Below, one piece after another: positions 31,474 to 39,658 of a DNA stretch of 64,000 nucleotides. A program made the translations under genes and the position numbers. This DNA is from Bacillus sp. UNC41MFS5 (lineage in GTDB: Bacteria > Bacillota > Bacilli > Bacillales_B > DSM-18226), in the NCBI RefSeq assembly GCF_000686805.1, contig NZ_JMLP01000005.1, forward strand, positions 58,307 to 122,306, written 5' to 3'. Position 1 is the first letter of the stretch. Each line of letters starts with the position of its first letter. The notes beneath the pieces were generated by a model. The model worked only from the letters and a program-made list of their open reading frames with translations, was not told where the DNA came from and searched no databases.

Positions 31474-31986
31474 TTAAGGTTGAATGGACTTATAATATTG
31501 TCCCTTCTCCGCATATTCTTTAGAGATTCTTACCATATCTTTAATGTCGTCAGGTGTTAATTCTCTAATAACTTTTGCAGGTCTGCCAAATGCTAAGGTA
31601 TTAGGCGGGATCTTTTTCCCTTGGGGAACCAGACTGCCGGCACCAATAAATGCACCTTCTCCAATTTCAGCATTATCAAGGATAATCGATCCCATTCCGA
31701 TGAGTGCTTTTTTTCTAATGATACAACTGTGTAAAATTACCTGGTGTCCAATGGTCACTTCATCCTCTAAAATTAGCGGGTTATTGGGACTTTGGTGTAA
31801 GATAGAATTATCTTGGATATTTACTTTCTTACCAATAATGGTTGGGGCTACATCCCCTCTAATGACAGTATTAAACCAGACACTTGATTCATCGCCAATT
31901 ACAACATCACCAGTAATTGTCACATAGTCGGCAATATAAGCAGTATCCGCTATGTGAGGATACTTATCTTTATAAGGATAGATCAT
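31474..31986 (-). CDS. ytoA: Gamma-carbonic-anhydrase-like hexapeptide protein YtoA
   Basis: A 170-residue left-handed beta-helix protein with repeated hexapeptides (VTITGDVVIGDESSVWFNTVIRGD). Three candidate metal-ligand His residues are visible in ILHQSP, IGHQVILH. Despite that, many members lack proven carbonic anhydrase activity, so the catalytic role is uncertain. A C-terminal helix follows FGRPAKVIRELTPDD. It is convergent with asnB and transcribed alone. Confidence 0.88.
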   Translation of the reverse strand: MIYPYKDKYPHIADTAYIADYVTITGDVVIGDESSVWFNTVIRGDVAPTIIGKKVNIQDNSILHQSPNNPLILEDEVTIGHQVILHSCIIRKKALIGMGSIILDNAEIGEGAFIGAGSLVPQGKKIPPNTLAFGRPAKVIRELTPDDIKDMVRISKEYAEKGQYYKSIQP

Positions 31987-32131
31987 TCTTCTCGCTCCTT
32001 TTCCATGATGATATTATTTTATCGGAAGTAGGAGGCGATTAAAAATAATTCGTCTTTTTTGAATTAGTGAATTTTGGGTGCATTGGAAATCTATTCACTA
32101 ATTGGTTATAACTACTCTAGGGGGGAAAACT

Positions 32132-32935
32132 ATGTGGAAGTGGGAAGCAGAAGGGGAAGCTAAGGCAGTCATTGTGATGGTCCATGGTGCGATGGAACAT
32201 CATCGCCGTTATGGCTGGCTAATCGAAATGTGGCGTTCAGCCGGATTCCATGTGATTATGGCAGACCTTCCGGGCCAGGGGATGACGACAAGGGCTAACC
32301 GCGGTCATATTTCTTCCTTCGATGATTATATCTTTGAAGTAAAGGATTGGATTCAGGCGGCCTACCGCTATAATTTACCAGTATTCTTACTTGGTCACAG
32401 TATGGGAGGATTAATTTCCATCCGACTGTTACAGGAAGAGAGGCTGAATGTCGCTGGAGTAATCCTCTCATCGCCGTGTTTAGGGTTAGTTCATACCCCG
32501 TCTAAAATTCTTGATATTCTATCGCATGGTCTGAATGTGGTTTTTCCTTCACTTCGGATAAATTCTGGATTATCGGTCCAAATGGCAACAAAAAACGAAG
32601 AGGTCCGTGAAGCGGATTCGAATGATACCCTTTATATAACCAAAGTATCGGTTCGATGGTATCGGGAATTAGTGAGTGCCATGAAAGAGGCCTTTCAGGC
32701 ACTTGAAAAAACACAAGATATCCCCATGCTTGTCATGCAGGCTGGAGATGATAAAATTGTCAATAAAAGCACTGTAAAAGAATGGTTTAATCACGTCCCG
32801 CTTTCAGAAAAAAGATTCAAGGAATGGCCGAAATGCTACCATGAAATTTTTAATGAACCGGAGCGGGAAGAGGTATTTGAATATGCAAAGGATTTTGTTT
32901 ATAGTCAATTAAAAGCAATCGGTTATATTGTTTAG
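32132..32935 (+). CDS. ytpA: Lysophospholipase YtpA (bacilysocin-associated)
   Basis: An alpha/beta hydrolase of 267 residues closely matching YtpA, reported in B. subtilis as needed for the phospholipid antibiotic bacilysocin. The catalytic Ser is in LLGHSMGG (about residue 95), with Asp in QAGDDKIV and His in CYHEIFNEPER. ATG 32132 follows AGGGGGG; an upstream in-frame start at 32102 overlaps no good site. ytpB begins 17 bp after the stop, so the two form an operon. Confidence 0.92.
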   Translation: MWKWEAEGEAKAVIVMVHGAMEHHRRYGWLIEMWRSAGFHVIMADLPGQGMTTRANRGHISSFDDYIFEVKDWIQAAYRYNLPVFLLGHSMGGLISIRLLQEERLNVAGVILSSPCLGLVHTPSKILDILSHGLNVVFPSLRINSGLSVQMATKNEEVREADSNDTLYITKVSVRWYRELVSAMKEAFQALEKTQDIPMLVMQAGDDKIVNKSTVKEWFNHVPLSEKRFKEWPKCYHEIFNEPEREEVFEYAKDFVYSQLKAIGYIV

Positions 32936-32952
32936 AAAGGTTGTCGGTTTTA

Positions 32953-34035
32953 ATGATGCCAATCACCCTTATGTCGAGGGTATACAGCAAAATACTCCCA
33001 GCAGTACACAAAGAATTGGCTTATTGGAAAAGCCGTGCAGAAAAAATCCCGAACAAGGAACTGAGGACTCAAGCCCTTGCAAGTATCAATCATAAAACGT
33101 TTCATTGCGAGGGAGGAGCTATCCTTGCACTAACTGCAAAAGAGGATTATAAAAAAGCGATAAAATTTATCGTTGCTTATCAAACGATTAGTGATTATTT
33201 GGATAATCTTTGTGACAGGTCTACCTCACTGGATCCTGAGGATTTTGCAGCGCTCCATGAATCCATGGCAGATGCGCTCGTCCTTAAGGCAGATAAGAAA
33301 AATTATTACCGGCTCCGCGAAGACCAGGACGATGATAATTATTTATATGATTTATCGGAAACCTGCCGCTCTGTCCTAAGAGATATTAAGAATTATGAAG
33401 AAATTAAAGATTATTTACTTGAATTATGCCAGTACTATTGTGAACTGCAAATTCACAAACATGTCATCCCTGAGGAGCGTGTCCCACGTCTTGAAAAATG
33501 GTTTCAAAAAAACCAACCCCACTTACCTGATATGGAGTGGTATGAATTTTCAGCTTGTTCGGGTTCTACCTTGGGTATTTTTTGCCTAGTGTCCTATGCT
33601 CATCGTGATGATTTTCAGTTGAGTGATGCGGATAATATTCGAAATGGATACTTTCCATATATTCAGGGCTTACATATTCTTTTAGATTATTTTATTGATC
33701 AAGAAGAAGACCTTATAGGGGGAGACTTAAACTTTTGTACCTACTATCGTAATGAGGAAACGTTGTTTCAGCGGTTGAACCATTTTGTTAGAGAAGCAGA
33801 TCGGCACACGGAATTTCTTCCCCACAAAAATTTCCATCGTTTGATTAACCGCGGTCTGTTGGGTATTTATTTATCGGATACCAAGGTTCGCAAACAGAAA
33901 AATGTGCGGAAATTAGCCAAAGGTATGATTAAAACGGGCGGTTGGATTAGCTATTTCTTCTATTTCAATGGTCTTGCCTACCGTTCAGTGCAAAAATCAG
34001 TCCCCGCTTTTGTCACAAGGTTAATTTCAAAATAA
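32953..34035 (+). CDS. ytpB: Tetraprenyl-beta-curcumene synthase
   Basis: A class IB terpene synthase (DUF2600) of 360 residues that cyclises tetraprenyl diphosphate to the C35 sesquarterpene precursor found in Bacillus. The acidic diphosphate-binding motif is SDYLDNLCDR (about residue 80), and a second conserved acidic segment is LDYFIDQEED. ATG 32953 is used, with GAAAGG about 12 nt upstream; a second ATG follows directly. TTG 32941 abuts that site. It is followed by a strong terminator. Confidence 0.92.
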   Translation: MMPITLMSRVYSKILPAVHKELAYWKSRAEKIPNKELRTQALASINHKTFHCEGGAILALTAKEDYKKAIKFIVAYQTISDYLDNLCDRSTSLDPEDFAALHESMADALVLKADKKNYYRLREDQDDDNYLYDLSETCRSVLRDIKNYEEIKDYLLELCQYYCELQIHKHVIPEERVPRLEKWFQKNQPHLPDMEWYEFSACSGSTLGIFCLVSYAHRDDFQLSDADNIRNGYFPYIQGLHILLDYFIDQEEDLIGGDLNFCTYYRNEETLFQRLNHFVREADRHTEFLPHKNFHRLINRGLLGIYLSDTKVRKQKNVRKLAKGMIKTGGWISYFFYFNGLAYRSVQKSVPAFVTRLISK

Positions 34036-34065
34036 AACCAGGCCAATTTTTTGGCCTGGTTTTTA
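34033..34065. terminator. Bidirectional terminator between ytpB and ytqB
   Basis: AAAACCAGGCCAA / TTGGCCTGGTTTT, a perfect stem with T-runs for both strands. Confidence 0.93.
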
Positions 34066-34635
34066 TATTTTCTCGATTGCAATAATAAAAGCTGGACTGT
34101 TTTGTTGATTGATAAATTGATATTGAAGCACATGTGCGGTTTTTTGGTCAATTTTTTGGCAATAATCAAGCAGGGAAACACGTTCTTCGGCCCCGCCTTT
34201 GTGGCCATGATAAATAACGAGAACGATGATTCCTTCAGGAGCAATCATTTCCAATAGTTGTTGAAGGGCAGCGACCGTTGTTTCAGGTCGAGTTACAATC
34301 GTTTTATCACTGCCAGGCAGATATCCTAAGTTAAATATTGCCCCCTTTATATTCCCTTGGCAGATGTTAGGAATCATTTGGGATAGGTGTTCGTGCCCTG
34401 ATTGATAAAGTGTAACTTGCTCCGACAGGCCCTTCTTGGTTAAACGTTCCTTGCTTGAGGCAATTGCTTCCTCTTGAATATCAAATCCAAATACGTGGCC
34501 TGAGGCTCCAACAAGTTCTGCCAAGAAAACTGTATCATAGCCATTTCCGACTGTCGCATCAATTACGACATCGCCAGGATGAACCGCTTTTTTGAGGAGA
34601 TTTTTCGCAAACGGAAGAATCTTGTCTATTTTCAT
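34063..34635 (-). CDS. mnmM: tRNA nm5s2U methyltransferase (YtqB, MnmM)
   Basis: A class I SAM-dependent methyltransferase of 190 residues. The SAM-binding loop is DATVGNGYDT (about 27-36), followed by FGFDIQEEAI and IFNLGYLPGSDK. YtqB of B. subtilis has been identified as MnmM, which methylates 5-aminomethyl-2-thiouridine at the tRNA wobble position. It lies 2 bp after ytqA on the same strand, matching a two-gene unit that replaces the bifunctional MnmC of E. coli. Confidence 0.87.
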   Translation of the reverse strand: MKIDKILPFAKNLLKKAVHPGDVVIDATVGNGYDTVFLAELVGASGHVFGFDIQEEAIASSKERLTKKGLSEQVTLYQSGHEHLSQMIPNICQGNIKGAIFNLGYLPGSDKTIVTRPETTVAALQQLLEMIAPEGIIVLVIYHGHKGGAEERVSLLDYCQKIDQKTAHVLQYQFINQQNSPAFIIAIEKI

Positions 34636-34637
34636 GA

Positions 34638-35597
34638 TTACTTCACCAATTGACCTTGATAAAATTTCCCCTGCCAGCTGTCTCGTTCCTTCAGGTCCGC
34701 ATCAATGGCATTTAAGACTTCCCACTTGTTCACACTCCACATCGGTCCAACCATTAAATCAATTGGTCCATCACCTGTAATCCGGTGAACAATCATTTCG
34801 GGTGGTAAAATCTCTAATTGGTCACATACTAATTTTACATAGTCATCTTGGGACATAAACTCGAGCATTCCTTTTTCATATTGCTTGACCATGGGTGTTC
34901 CTTTTAACAAATGGAGCAAATGAATTTTTATCCCCTGAACATCTAATTTGGCCACTTCACGAGCAGTTTCCATCATCATGTCATAGTTCTCAAGTGGTAA
35001 TCCGTTAATAATATGGGAGCAGATACGAATTCCGTGCTTTCTTAGCTTATTAACCCCATCTTTATAACATTGAAAATCATGGGCACGATTGATGAGTAAG
35101 GCTGTGCGTTCATGAACAGTCTGAAGACCAAGCTCAACCCATAAGTAGGTTCGTTCATTTAGTTCCGCTAAATACTCGACCACATCATCGGGCAGACAGT
35201 CAGGACGTGTGGCAATCGATAAACCTACAACACCGTCCTCCTTAAGGACGGATTCAAATTTTTCACGTAAAACATCTACCGGTGCATGGGTATTTGTAAA
35301 TGCCTGAAAATATGCCATGTATTTGCCATCTTTCCATTTCGTGTGCATTTTTTCTTTAATGTCATTGAATTGAGTTTCTAGGGACTCGACTCGATTTCCT
35401 GCGAAATCACCAGATCCTGAGGCACTACAAAACGTACAGCCACCGTGTGCAACCGATCCATCCCGGTTTGGACAATCAAAGCCGCCATCCAGTGCGACTT
35501 TAAAGACCTTATGGCCAAATTCTTGGCGCAAGTGGTAATTCCAAGTATGGTAACGTTTATCATCAGAAGCATATATAAAAGGTCTCATCTGAACCAA
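34638..35597 (-). CDS. mnmL: Radical SAM protein YtqA (MnmL-type)
   Basis: A TIGR01212-type radical SAM protein of 319 residues. The iron-sulfur cluster cysteines are in FDCPNRDG and GGCTFCSASG (residues about 40-58). Conserved segments such as GLSIATRPDCLP and WVELGLQT follow. The start is TTG 35597 with AAGGAGG 8 nt upstream; the ATG nine bases later is farther from the site. Coupled to ytqB; proposed role is removal of the carboxymethyl group of cmnm5U in tRNA, from recent literature on the Gram-positive pathway. Confidence 0.88.
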   Translation of the reverse strand: MVQMRPFIYASDDKRYHTWNYHLRQEFGHKVFKVALDGGFDCPNRDGSVAHGGCTFCSASGSGDFAGNRVESLETQFNDIKEKMHTKWKDGKYMAYFQAFTNTHAPVDVLREKFESVLKEDGVVGLSIATRPDCLPDDVVEYLAELNERTYLWVELGLQTVHERTALLINRAHDFQCYKDGVNKLRKHGIRICSHIINGLPLENYDMMMETAREVAKLDVQGIKIHLLHLLKGTPMVKQYEKGMLEFMSQDDYVKLVCDQLEILPPEMIVHRITGDGPIDLMVGPMWSVNKWEVLNAIDADLKERDSWQGKFYQGQLVK

Positions 35598-35808
35598 TCA
35601 GAAAACCTCCTTATAAAAAATAAAAAGCGCATAACATCAATTTTATCATGATGTGGCTAGCTAATCCAAATGTAATTATTTACGGAACTGGCTGGTAATA
35701 ATTATTCAATTGTTTATGTTATAGGAAAGAAAATGGAGAACAAAATAAGAAATGAAGCATTGTGCTTCTAACAAGGGGATTCCAGTTATTTCAGAAGGGG
35801 GTTCTTAG

Positions 35809-36078
35809 ATGGCTACTCGCGACTCAATGGACAATTTAATGCAGCAGGTTGAGGATACGATTCGCTTTGCCGAAGAACAATACAAACAAAGCAGTCTCCA
35901 AGAGCATTATAATGATGATAATTACGCACAAGCATTACAGCAGCTTGAAGATACTTATCAAGATATTGCTAAAATGGCAATTAGTGCTAACTCGCAGCAA
36001 CGTGAACAGCTCCATAGAATGAGACTCCAGCTGCAACAGCTTCAGAATACCATGATTTTAGAGGGGGAAAACCTTTGA
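35809..36078 (+). CDS. ytzC: DUF2524 family protein YtzC
   Basis: An 89-residue helical protein rich in Gln, matching YtzC (MATRDSMDNLMQQVEDT at the start, HYNDDNYAQALQQLED and QREQLHRMRLQLQQLQNTMIL later). A coiled coil is likely over the C-terminal half. ATG 35809 follows AGAAGGGGG. Its TGA overlaps the TTG of the next small gene, so translation is coupled. Function unknown. A GAAGCA-TTG-TGCTTC hairpin lies about 45 bp upstream. Confidence 0.87.
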   Translation: MATRDSMDNLMQQVEDTIRFAEEQYKQSSLQEHYNDDNYAQALQQLEDTYQDIAKMAISANSQQREQLHRMRLQLQQLQNTMILEGENL

Positions 36079-36254
36079 AAAAGCGTTCTAAGCAACAAAA
36101 CCCTGAACAGAAAACACGAAATGGAATAAATAATCAAGATTTAGAACTTGGACAAGATTTCGATCTTGTTAAGCAAGCGAAGAAGAATTATGAAAAATCA
36201 GGTGGGCAGCCAGTAAAATCCAAATTCCACCAAGAAAAAGGCCAGTCCTCATAA
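36075..36254 (+). CDS. Small basic hydrophilic protein coupled to ytzC
   Basis: A 59-codon frame starting at TTG 36075 with GAGGGGG 8 nt upstream and a TTGA overlap with the ytzC stop. The product is very hydrophilic (MKKRSKQQNPEQKTRNG at the start, a central FDLVKQAKKNYEKSGGQP and a Gln/Lys/Ser tail), with no membrane segment. Composition is like small spore-associated proteins, but I cannot place it in a family. A terminator follows 6 bp later. Confidence 0.75.
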   Translation: MKKRSKQQNPEQKTRNGINNQDLELGQDFDLVKQAKKNYEKSGGQPVKSKFHQEKGQSS

Positions 36255-36259
36255 AACAA

Positions 36260-36303
36260 GGAAGAATCCCTCAATTTTTTTCATTTGAGGGGTTCTTTTT
36301 TTG
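36260..36303 (+). terminator. Terminator of the ytzC unit
   Basis: AAGAATCCCTCAA pairs with TTTGAGGGGTTCTT (one wobble), then a T-run. Confidence 0.9.
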
Positions 36304-36432
36304 TAAATTAATTTTTCGAAAAATACATAAAAAAGTGCAAAAAATCACTTGGAATAACAATTTTACATTAAAAACACCTTGAAAATAGAAGGAAAACCCC
36401 GTTCACAGTTTGGTAACAAGTGTTAATTTATA

Positions 36433-36448
36433 TGTGACGTACGTCACA
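36433..36448 (+). promoter_or_regulatory. FNR box upstream of the nrf operon
   Basis: TGTGACGTACGTCACA is a perfect 16-bp palindrome matching the Bacillus FNR consensus TGTGA-N6-TCACA. If it acts as a class II activator site (centre at -41.5), the start would fall at about 36482, behind an AT-rich -10 region. That would leave a leader of about 140 nt before the first gene. Confidence 0.8.
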
Positions 36449-36571
36449 GTTTGCGCTTTCAACTCATGGTTTAAATAAGATATGGATAAGAAATTTCAGC
36501 TCATAATCCTCTAATCTATGTTAGATAAATCAAGGAAGAAATGTTCGTCTAACACCTTTTTTTGACTATTA

Positions 36572-36587
36572 TGTGAACGAGTTCACA
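36572..36587 (+). promoter_or_regulatory. Second FNR-like box (or cre-like site)
   Basis: TGTGAACGAGTTCACA again fits TGTGA-N6-TCACA. It also matches 13 of 14 positions of a CcpA cre site (TGWNANCGNTNWCA). It lies only 32 bp before the start codon, too close for classical activation of this gene, so it may be a repression or roadblock site. Confidence 0.65.
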
Positions 36588-36619
36588 TTTTAATCTACAT
36601 CTAATAAAGGAGAAATTGA

Positions 36620-37420
36620 ATGAAAAAGTACCTATTGATTGTCAGCACATTCCTTACCTTTTTATGCCCATCACATAGTTTCGCTGAAGATACAAATATT
36701 CTAAGAATGGAAGAGCTATCCATTCAAGTAATGCCCGAATTTGCCTACCATCCAAACGAACACCAGAAGGATCATGTACCACTATTAATTGGATATCAAG
36801 GTTCAATGGTTAACAACTCGAACCAGCCACTAACAGGAAGAATCGAAATTCCACTTCCAATGAAAGATAAGGATTTTCGGATTGGCTATGTTGCAGATTA
36901 CTCAAGTGATTTTAGCAAGACTTATGAAATTGAATACATAAATGATCCTGAAAAAGGGACCATCTCCTGGACAACAAGTGAAGTAATTGCACCTAACGAA
37001 CGTTATAAATTTGTGATTGAGTTTTTTTCAGACAGCATCCATGTAAAAAAAGATGTGAAATCTCTTCAGTACCAATTTAAAAGTTTTGCCGATATTGACT
37101 TGGTGAATGTAACCTTTACTGAGCCATCTGGGGCAAAAAATGTCACGCTTACACCTGCACCTGCAGAAAAACAGAAACATGGCGGTAAGGAAAATACCCA
37201 TTCCTATTTTTTTCAAGATGTAAAAGCTGGTGAGGTAAAAAACTTTACCCTATCCTACATACGCAGCGAATCCAAACCCACATCTGAACTGATGAATGCA
37301 AAAACCAGTGAAAAGACGACGGATTATAAACCAACCAATGTTGCAATTGGAGCAATTAGTGGGATTGGAGTCCTCTCAGTGGGTGCAATAACATTTTTGA
37401 TAAGGAAGAGAAAAAGGTGA
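36620..37420 (+). CDS. Exported, C-terminally membrane-anchored protein of the nrf operon
   Basis: I do not recognise this 266-residue protein. It has a signal peptide (MKKYLLIVSTFLTFL, likely cleavage after SFA at about residue 22), an extracytoplasmic domain that looks like a beta-sandwich, and a single C-terminal membrane helix (about 242-261) ending in RKRKR. So it sits outside the membrane, where NrfHA works. It has no CxxCH heme motifs and no cysteine in the mature part. ATG 36620 follows AAAGGAGAAA. nrfH starts 77 bp downstream with only a short hairpin between, so they are probably one operon. Confidence 0.85.
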   Translation: MKKYLLIVSTFLTFLCPSHSFAEDTNILRMEELSIQVMPEFAYHPNEHQKDHVPLLIGYQGSMVNNSNQPLTGRIEIPLPMKDKDFRIGYVADYSSDFSKTYEIEYINDPEKGTISWTTSEVIAPNERYKFVIEFFSDSIHVKKDVKSLQYQFKSFADIDLVNVTFTEPSGAKNVTLTPAPAEKQKHGGKENTHSYFFQDVKAGEVKNFTLSYIRSESKPTSELMNAKTSEKTTDYKPTNVAIGAISGIGVLSVGAITFLIRKRKR

Positions 37421-37497
37421 TTCATTGGGATTAAGGTACAGAAATGTACTTTAACTATATAAAAAGAGAGAAGAGAAATTCTATGGGAGGTGAAGGA

Positions 37498-38010
37498 ATG
37501 GTTAAAAAATTTCTGAAAATGGACAAAAAGTTTTTAATTGTATTGGCACTTCTGATTGGTGTGTTTTTATCTTTTTCAACTGTAAAAACAATGGCCTATT
37601 TAGATTCTCCTGGTTTTTGTCAAAACTGTCATACGATGAAATCCGTACATAAGTCATTTATGGATTCTACGCACTCGGATTTACAGTGTAATGACTGCCA
37701 TCTGCCACATAAAAGTGAAGTGGGGAAATTATTTTTTAAAGGCCGCGCAGGGATGACACATATTTATTTCAACACACTCGGAACAAAGAAGATTCCGGAT
37801 GTGATTGAGGCCACCGATCGCACCGAAAAAATCATGAATGACAACTGTAGTTCTTGTCACAAGAGTACGCTAAGGAATGTATCTCATGATGCAAAGGAAA
37901 AGTGTATATCCTGTCACAAAACAGTACCACACGGGAAAGGCTTTAAAGATGATAGTTATAATAAGCCACCTGTTTCAGGAGAGTTATTAGAAAATAAGGG
38001 AGGATTTTAG
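37498..38010 (+). CDS. nrfH: Cytochrome c nitrite reductase membrane subunit
   Basis: A NapC/NirT-type tetraheme quinol dehydrogenase that passes electrons from menaquinol to NrfA. The 170 residues have an N-terminal membrane anchor (about 11-30) and four CxxCH heme sites: CQNCH, CNDCH, CSSCH and CISCH. ATG 37498 has GGGAGGTGAAGG immediately upstream; an in-frame start at 37444 lacks such a site. nrfA begins 2 bp after its stop. It uses the menaquinone made by the men genes in this window. Confidence 0.95.
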   Translation: MVKKFLKMDKKFLIVLALLIGVFLSFSTVKTMAYLDSPGFCQNCHTMKSVHKSFMDSTHSDLQCNDCHLPHKSEVGKLFFKGRAGMTHIYFNTLGTKKIPDVIEATDRTEKIMNDNCSSCHKSTLRNVSHDAKEKCISCHKTVPHGKGFKDDSYNKPPVSGELLENKGGF

Positions 38011-38012
38011 AA

Positions 38013-39464
38013 ATGGGAAGGTATCGATATGGGGCATATCTTCTCCTGCTAGCAATTGTTTTGATGATTACTGGGTGCAGCAACGAATCCAGTGAGAAAA
38101 CAGCCTCTGCTGCAGGAAAGAAGACTACAGGACTCTCAGCCGATGAAATTAGCAATGAAGCGTTTAAGGACTTATTTCCACTTCAATATAATAGTTACAA
38201 AAAGAATGAAAAGATGGAAGATACTACTTACGGGGGCTCTGTAAAGCGCAGTAAGTATGAGGCAGATAAAGAGCCATTGTTACCCATCCTTTTCAACGGA
38301 TATGGATTTGCGACCGAGTATAATGAGGAGCGTGGACATACATACGCTTTAGAAGATATTCGCAGCGTTAAACGGATTACAGATAAATCGGTTGGTTCTT
38401 GTTATACTTGTAAATCAACAGCTGTTCCAAAAATGATTGAAGAAATGGGCGACAGCTATTGGGGGGCTAATTTTAATAAAGATATTTGGCCAAAGGGTGA
38501 AGCGATGGGTCATTCCCCAATCGGCTGTTCCGATTGTCATGATCCAAAAACAATGGATTTGCGTGTGACTCGTCCAAGTTTCTATAAGGCATTGGAAGCG
38601 AAAGGTGTAGATACATCCAATCCAACAAAGAACGATATGCGCAGTTATGTTTGTGGACAATGTCATGTGGAATATTATTTTGCAGCCGATAATAGTGAAG
38701 TAACATTCCCGTGGACAAAAGGATTTAAACCAGAAGAAATGTATGAGTATTACAGCACCATTGCTAAAGAAAAGGGTTTTGAAAAAGACTGGATTAGTAA
38801 TATTTCTGGGACATCGATGTTAAAGTCGCAGCACCCCGAATATGAAACACATTCATCAGGTACGCACGGTAAAGCGAATGTTTCCTGTGCTGACTGCCAT
38901 ATGCCATATGAGCGTGTCGATGGAAAAAGAAAAATCACCTCACACTGGTGGACTTCACCACTTAAAACAATGCAAACTTCTTGCGGTCAATGTCATGGTG
39001 ACCGTGAATTAGATAAACTTAAAGAGCGTGTACTTGAAATCCAAGAAGCCAATGTCAGTGCATTACACGAAGCACAAGACATTTCAACAACATCACACTA
39101 TTATGTAAATAAAATGATTACTTCTGATGTCAATCAAGAAAAAGTCAAGCAAGCGCAAGAATATGTTAGGAAAGGACAATGGTTTTGGGATATTATCGCA
39201 GCTGAAAACTCTGCCGGTTTCCATAATCCACAGGGTTCGATGGATTCACTAAGAGAATCAGTTGTCCAATCCAACAAAGCAGTCCGGCTTGCCACAGAGG
39301 AGCTTGTTAAAAAAGGTGTTGACATGGAAGAAGTAGACAAGGAAATTGAAAAAGTGAAAAAGGCTGTTTTCGACGAAAAAGATAATGAGAAGAAAAAAGA
39401 TGCAGCTGTGAATAGCTACTTCCCTGCGCAAGCACCGGTAGTACCAGTAGTACCGAAGAAATAA
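38013..39464 (+). CDS. nrfA: Cytochrome c nitrite reductase (ammonia-forming)
   Basis: Pentaheme enzyme reducing nitrite to ammonium outside the membrane. The 483-residue precursor has a lipoprotein signal with Cys22 in MITGCSN. The heme sites are CYTCK (130-134, the lysine-ligated catalytic heme diagnostic of NrfA), CSDCH (172-176), CGQCH, CADCH and CGQCH. The C-terminus is a helical region ending in a Pro/Val tail (PVVPVVPKK). It starts 2 bp after nrfH, preceded by GGGAGG. Regulation by oxygen through FNR boxes upstream is likely. Confidence 0.97.
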   Translation: MGRYRYGAYLLLLAIVLMITGCSNESSEKTASAAGKKTTGLSADEISNEAFKDLFPLQYNSYKKNEKMEDTTYGGSVKRSKYEADKEPLLPILFNGYGFATEYNEERGHTYALEDIRSVKRITDKSVGSCYTCKSTAVPKMIEEMGDSYWGANFNKDIWPKGEAMGHSPIGCSDCHDPKTMDLRVTRPSFYKALEAKGVDTSNPTKNDMRSYVCGQCHVEYYFAADNSEVTFPWTKGFKPEEMYEYYSTIAKEKGFEKDWISNISGTSMLKSQHPEYETHSSGTHGKANVSCADCHMPYERVDGKRKITSHWWTSPLKTMQTSCGQCHGDRELDKLKERVLEIQEANVSALHEAQDISTTSHYYVNKMITSDVNQEKVKQAQEYVRKGQWFWDIIAAENSAGFHNPQGSMDSLRESVVQSNKAVRLATEELVKKGVDMEEVDKEIEKVKKAVFDEKDNEKKKDAAVNSYFPAQAPVVPVVPKK

Positions 39465-39482
39465 CCTTTAATATTGTAGTCA

Positions 39483-39526
39483 GGAAAACACTGTTGCTTT
39501 TATGTGGACAGTGTTTTCTTTTTTCT
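39483..39526 (+). terminator. nrf operon terminator
   Basis: GAAAACACTGT / ACAGTGTTTTC with a 13-nt loop and a T-run. Confidence 0.9.
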
Positions 39527-39658
39527 ATTAAATTTAGGAACACCAAATCTTCATATCTCCCCCCCACTGGAAAACAAAAAGCATTGCACCCATTTAGAAA
39601 AAATAATAGAATATATCCTTGGTAATTGAAATTGTAATATGTAAAGGGGCTTTTATGT

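Noticed and set aside
31544..31927. A 127-codon frame opposite ytoA
   Set aside because: Shadow of the hexapeptide-repeat coding strand; the repeated composition keeps the frame open.
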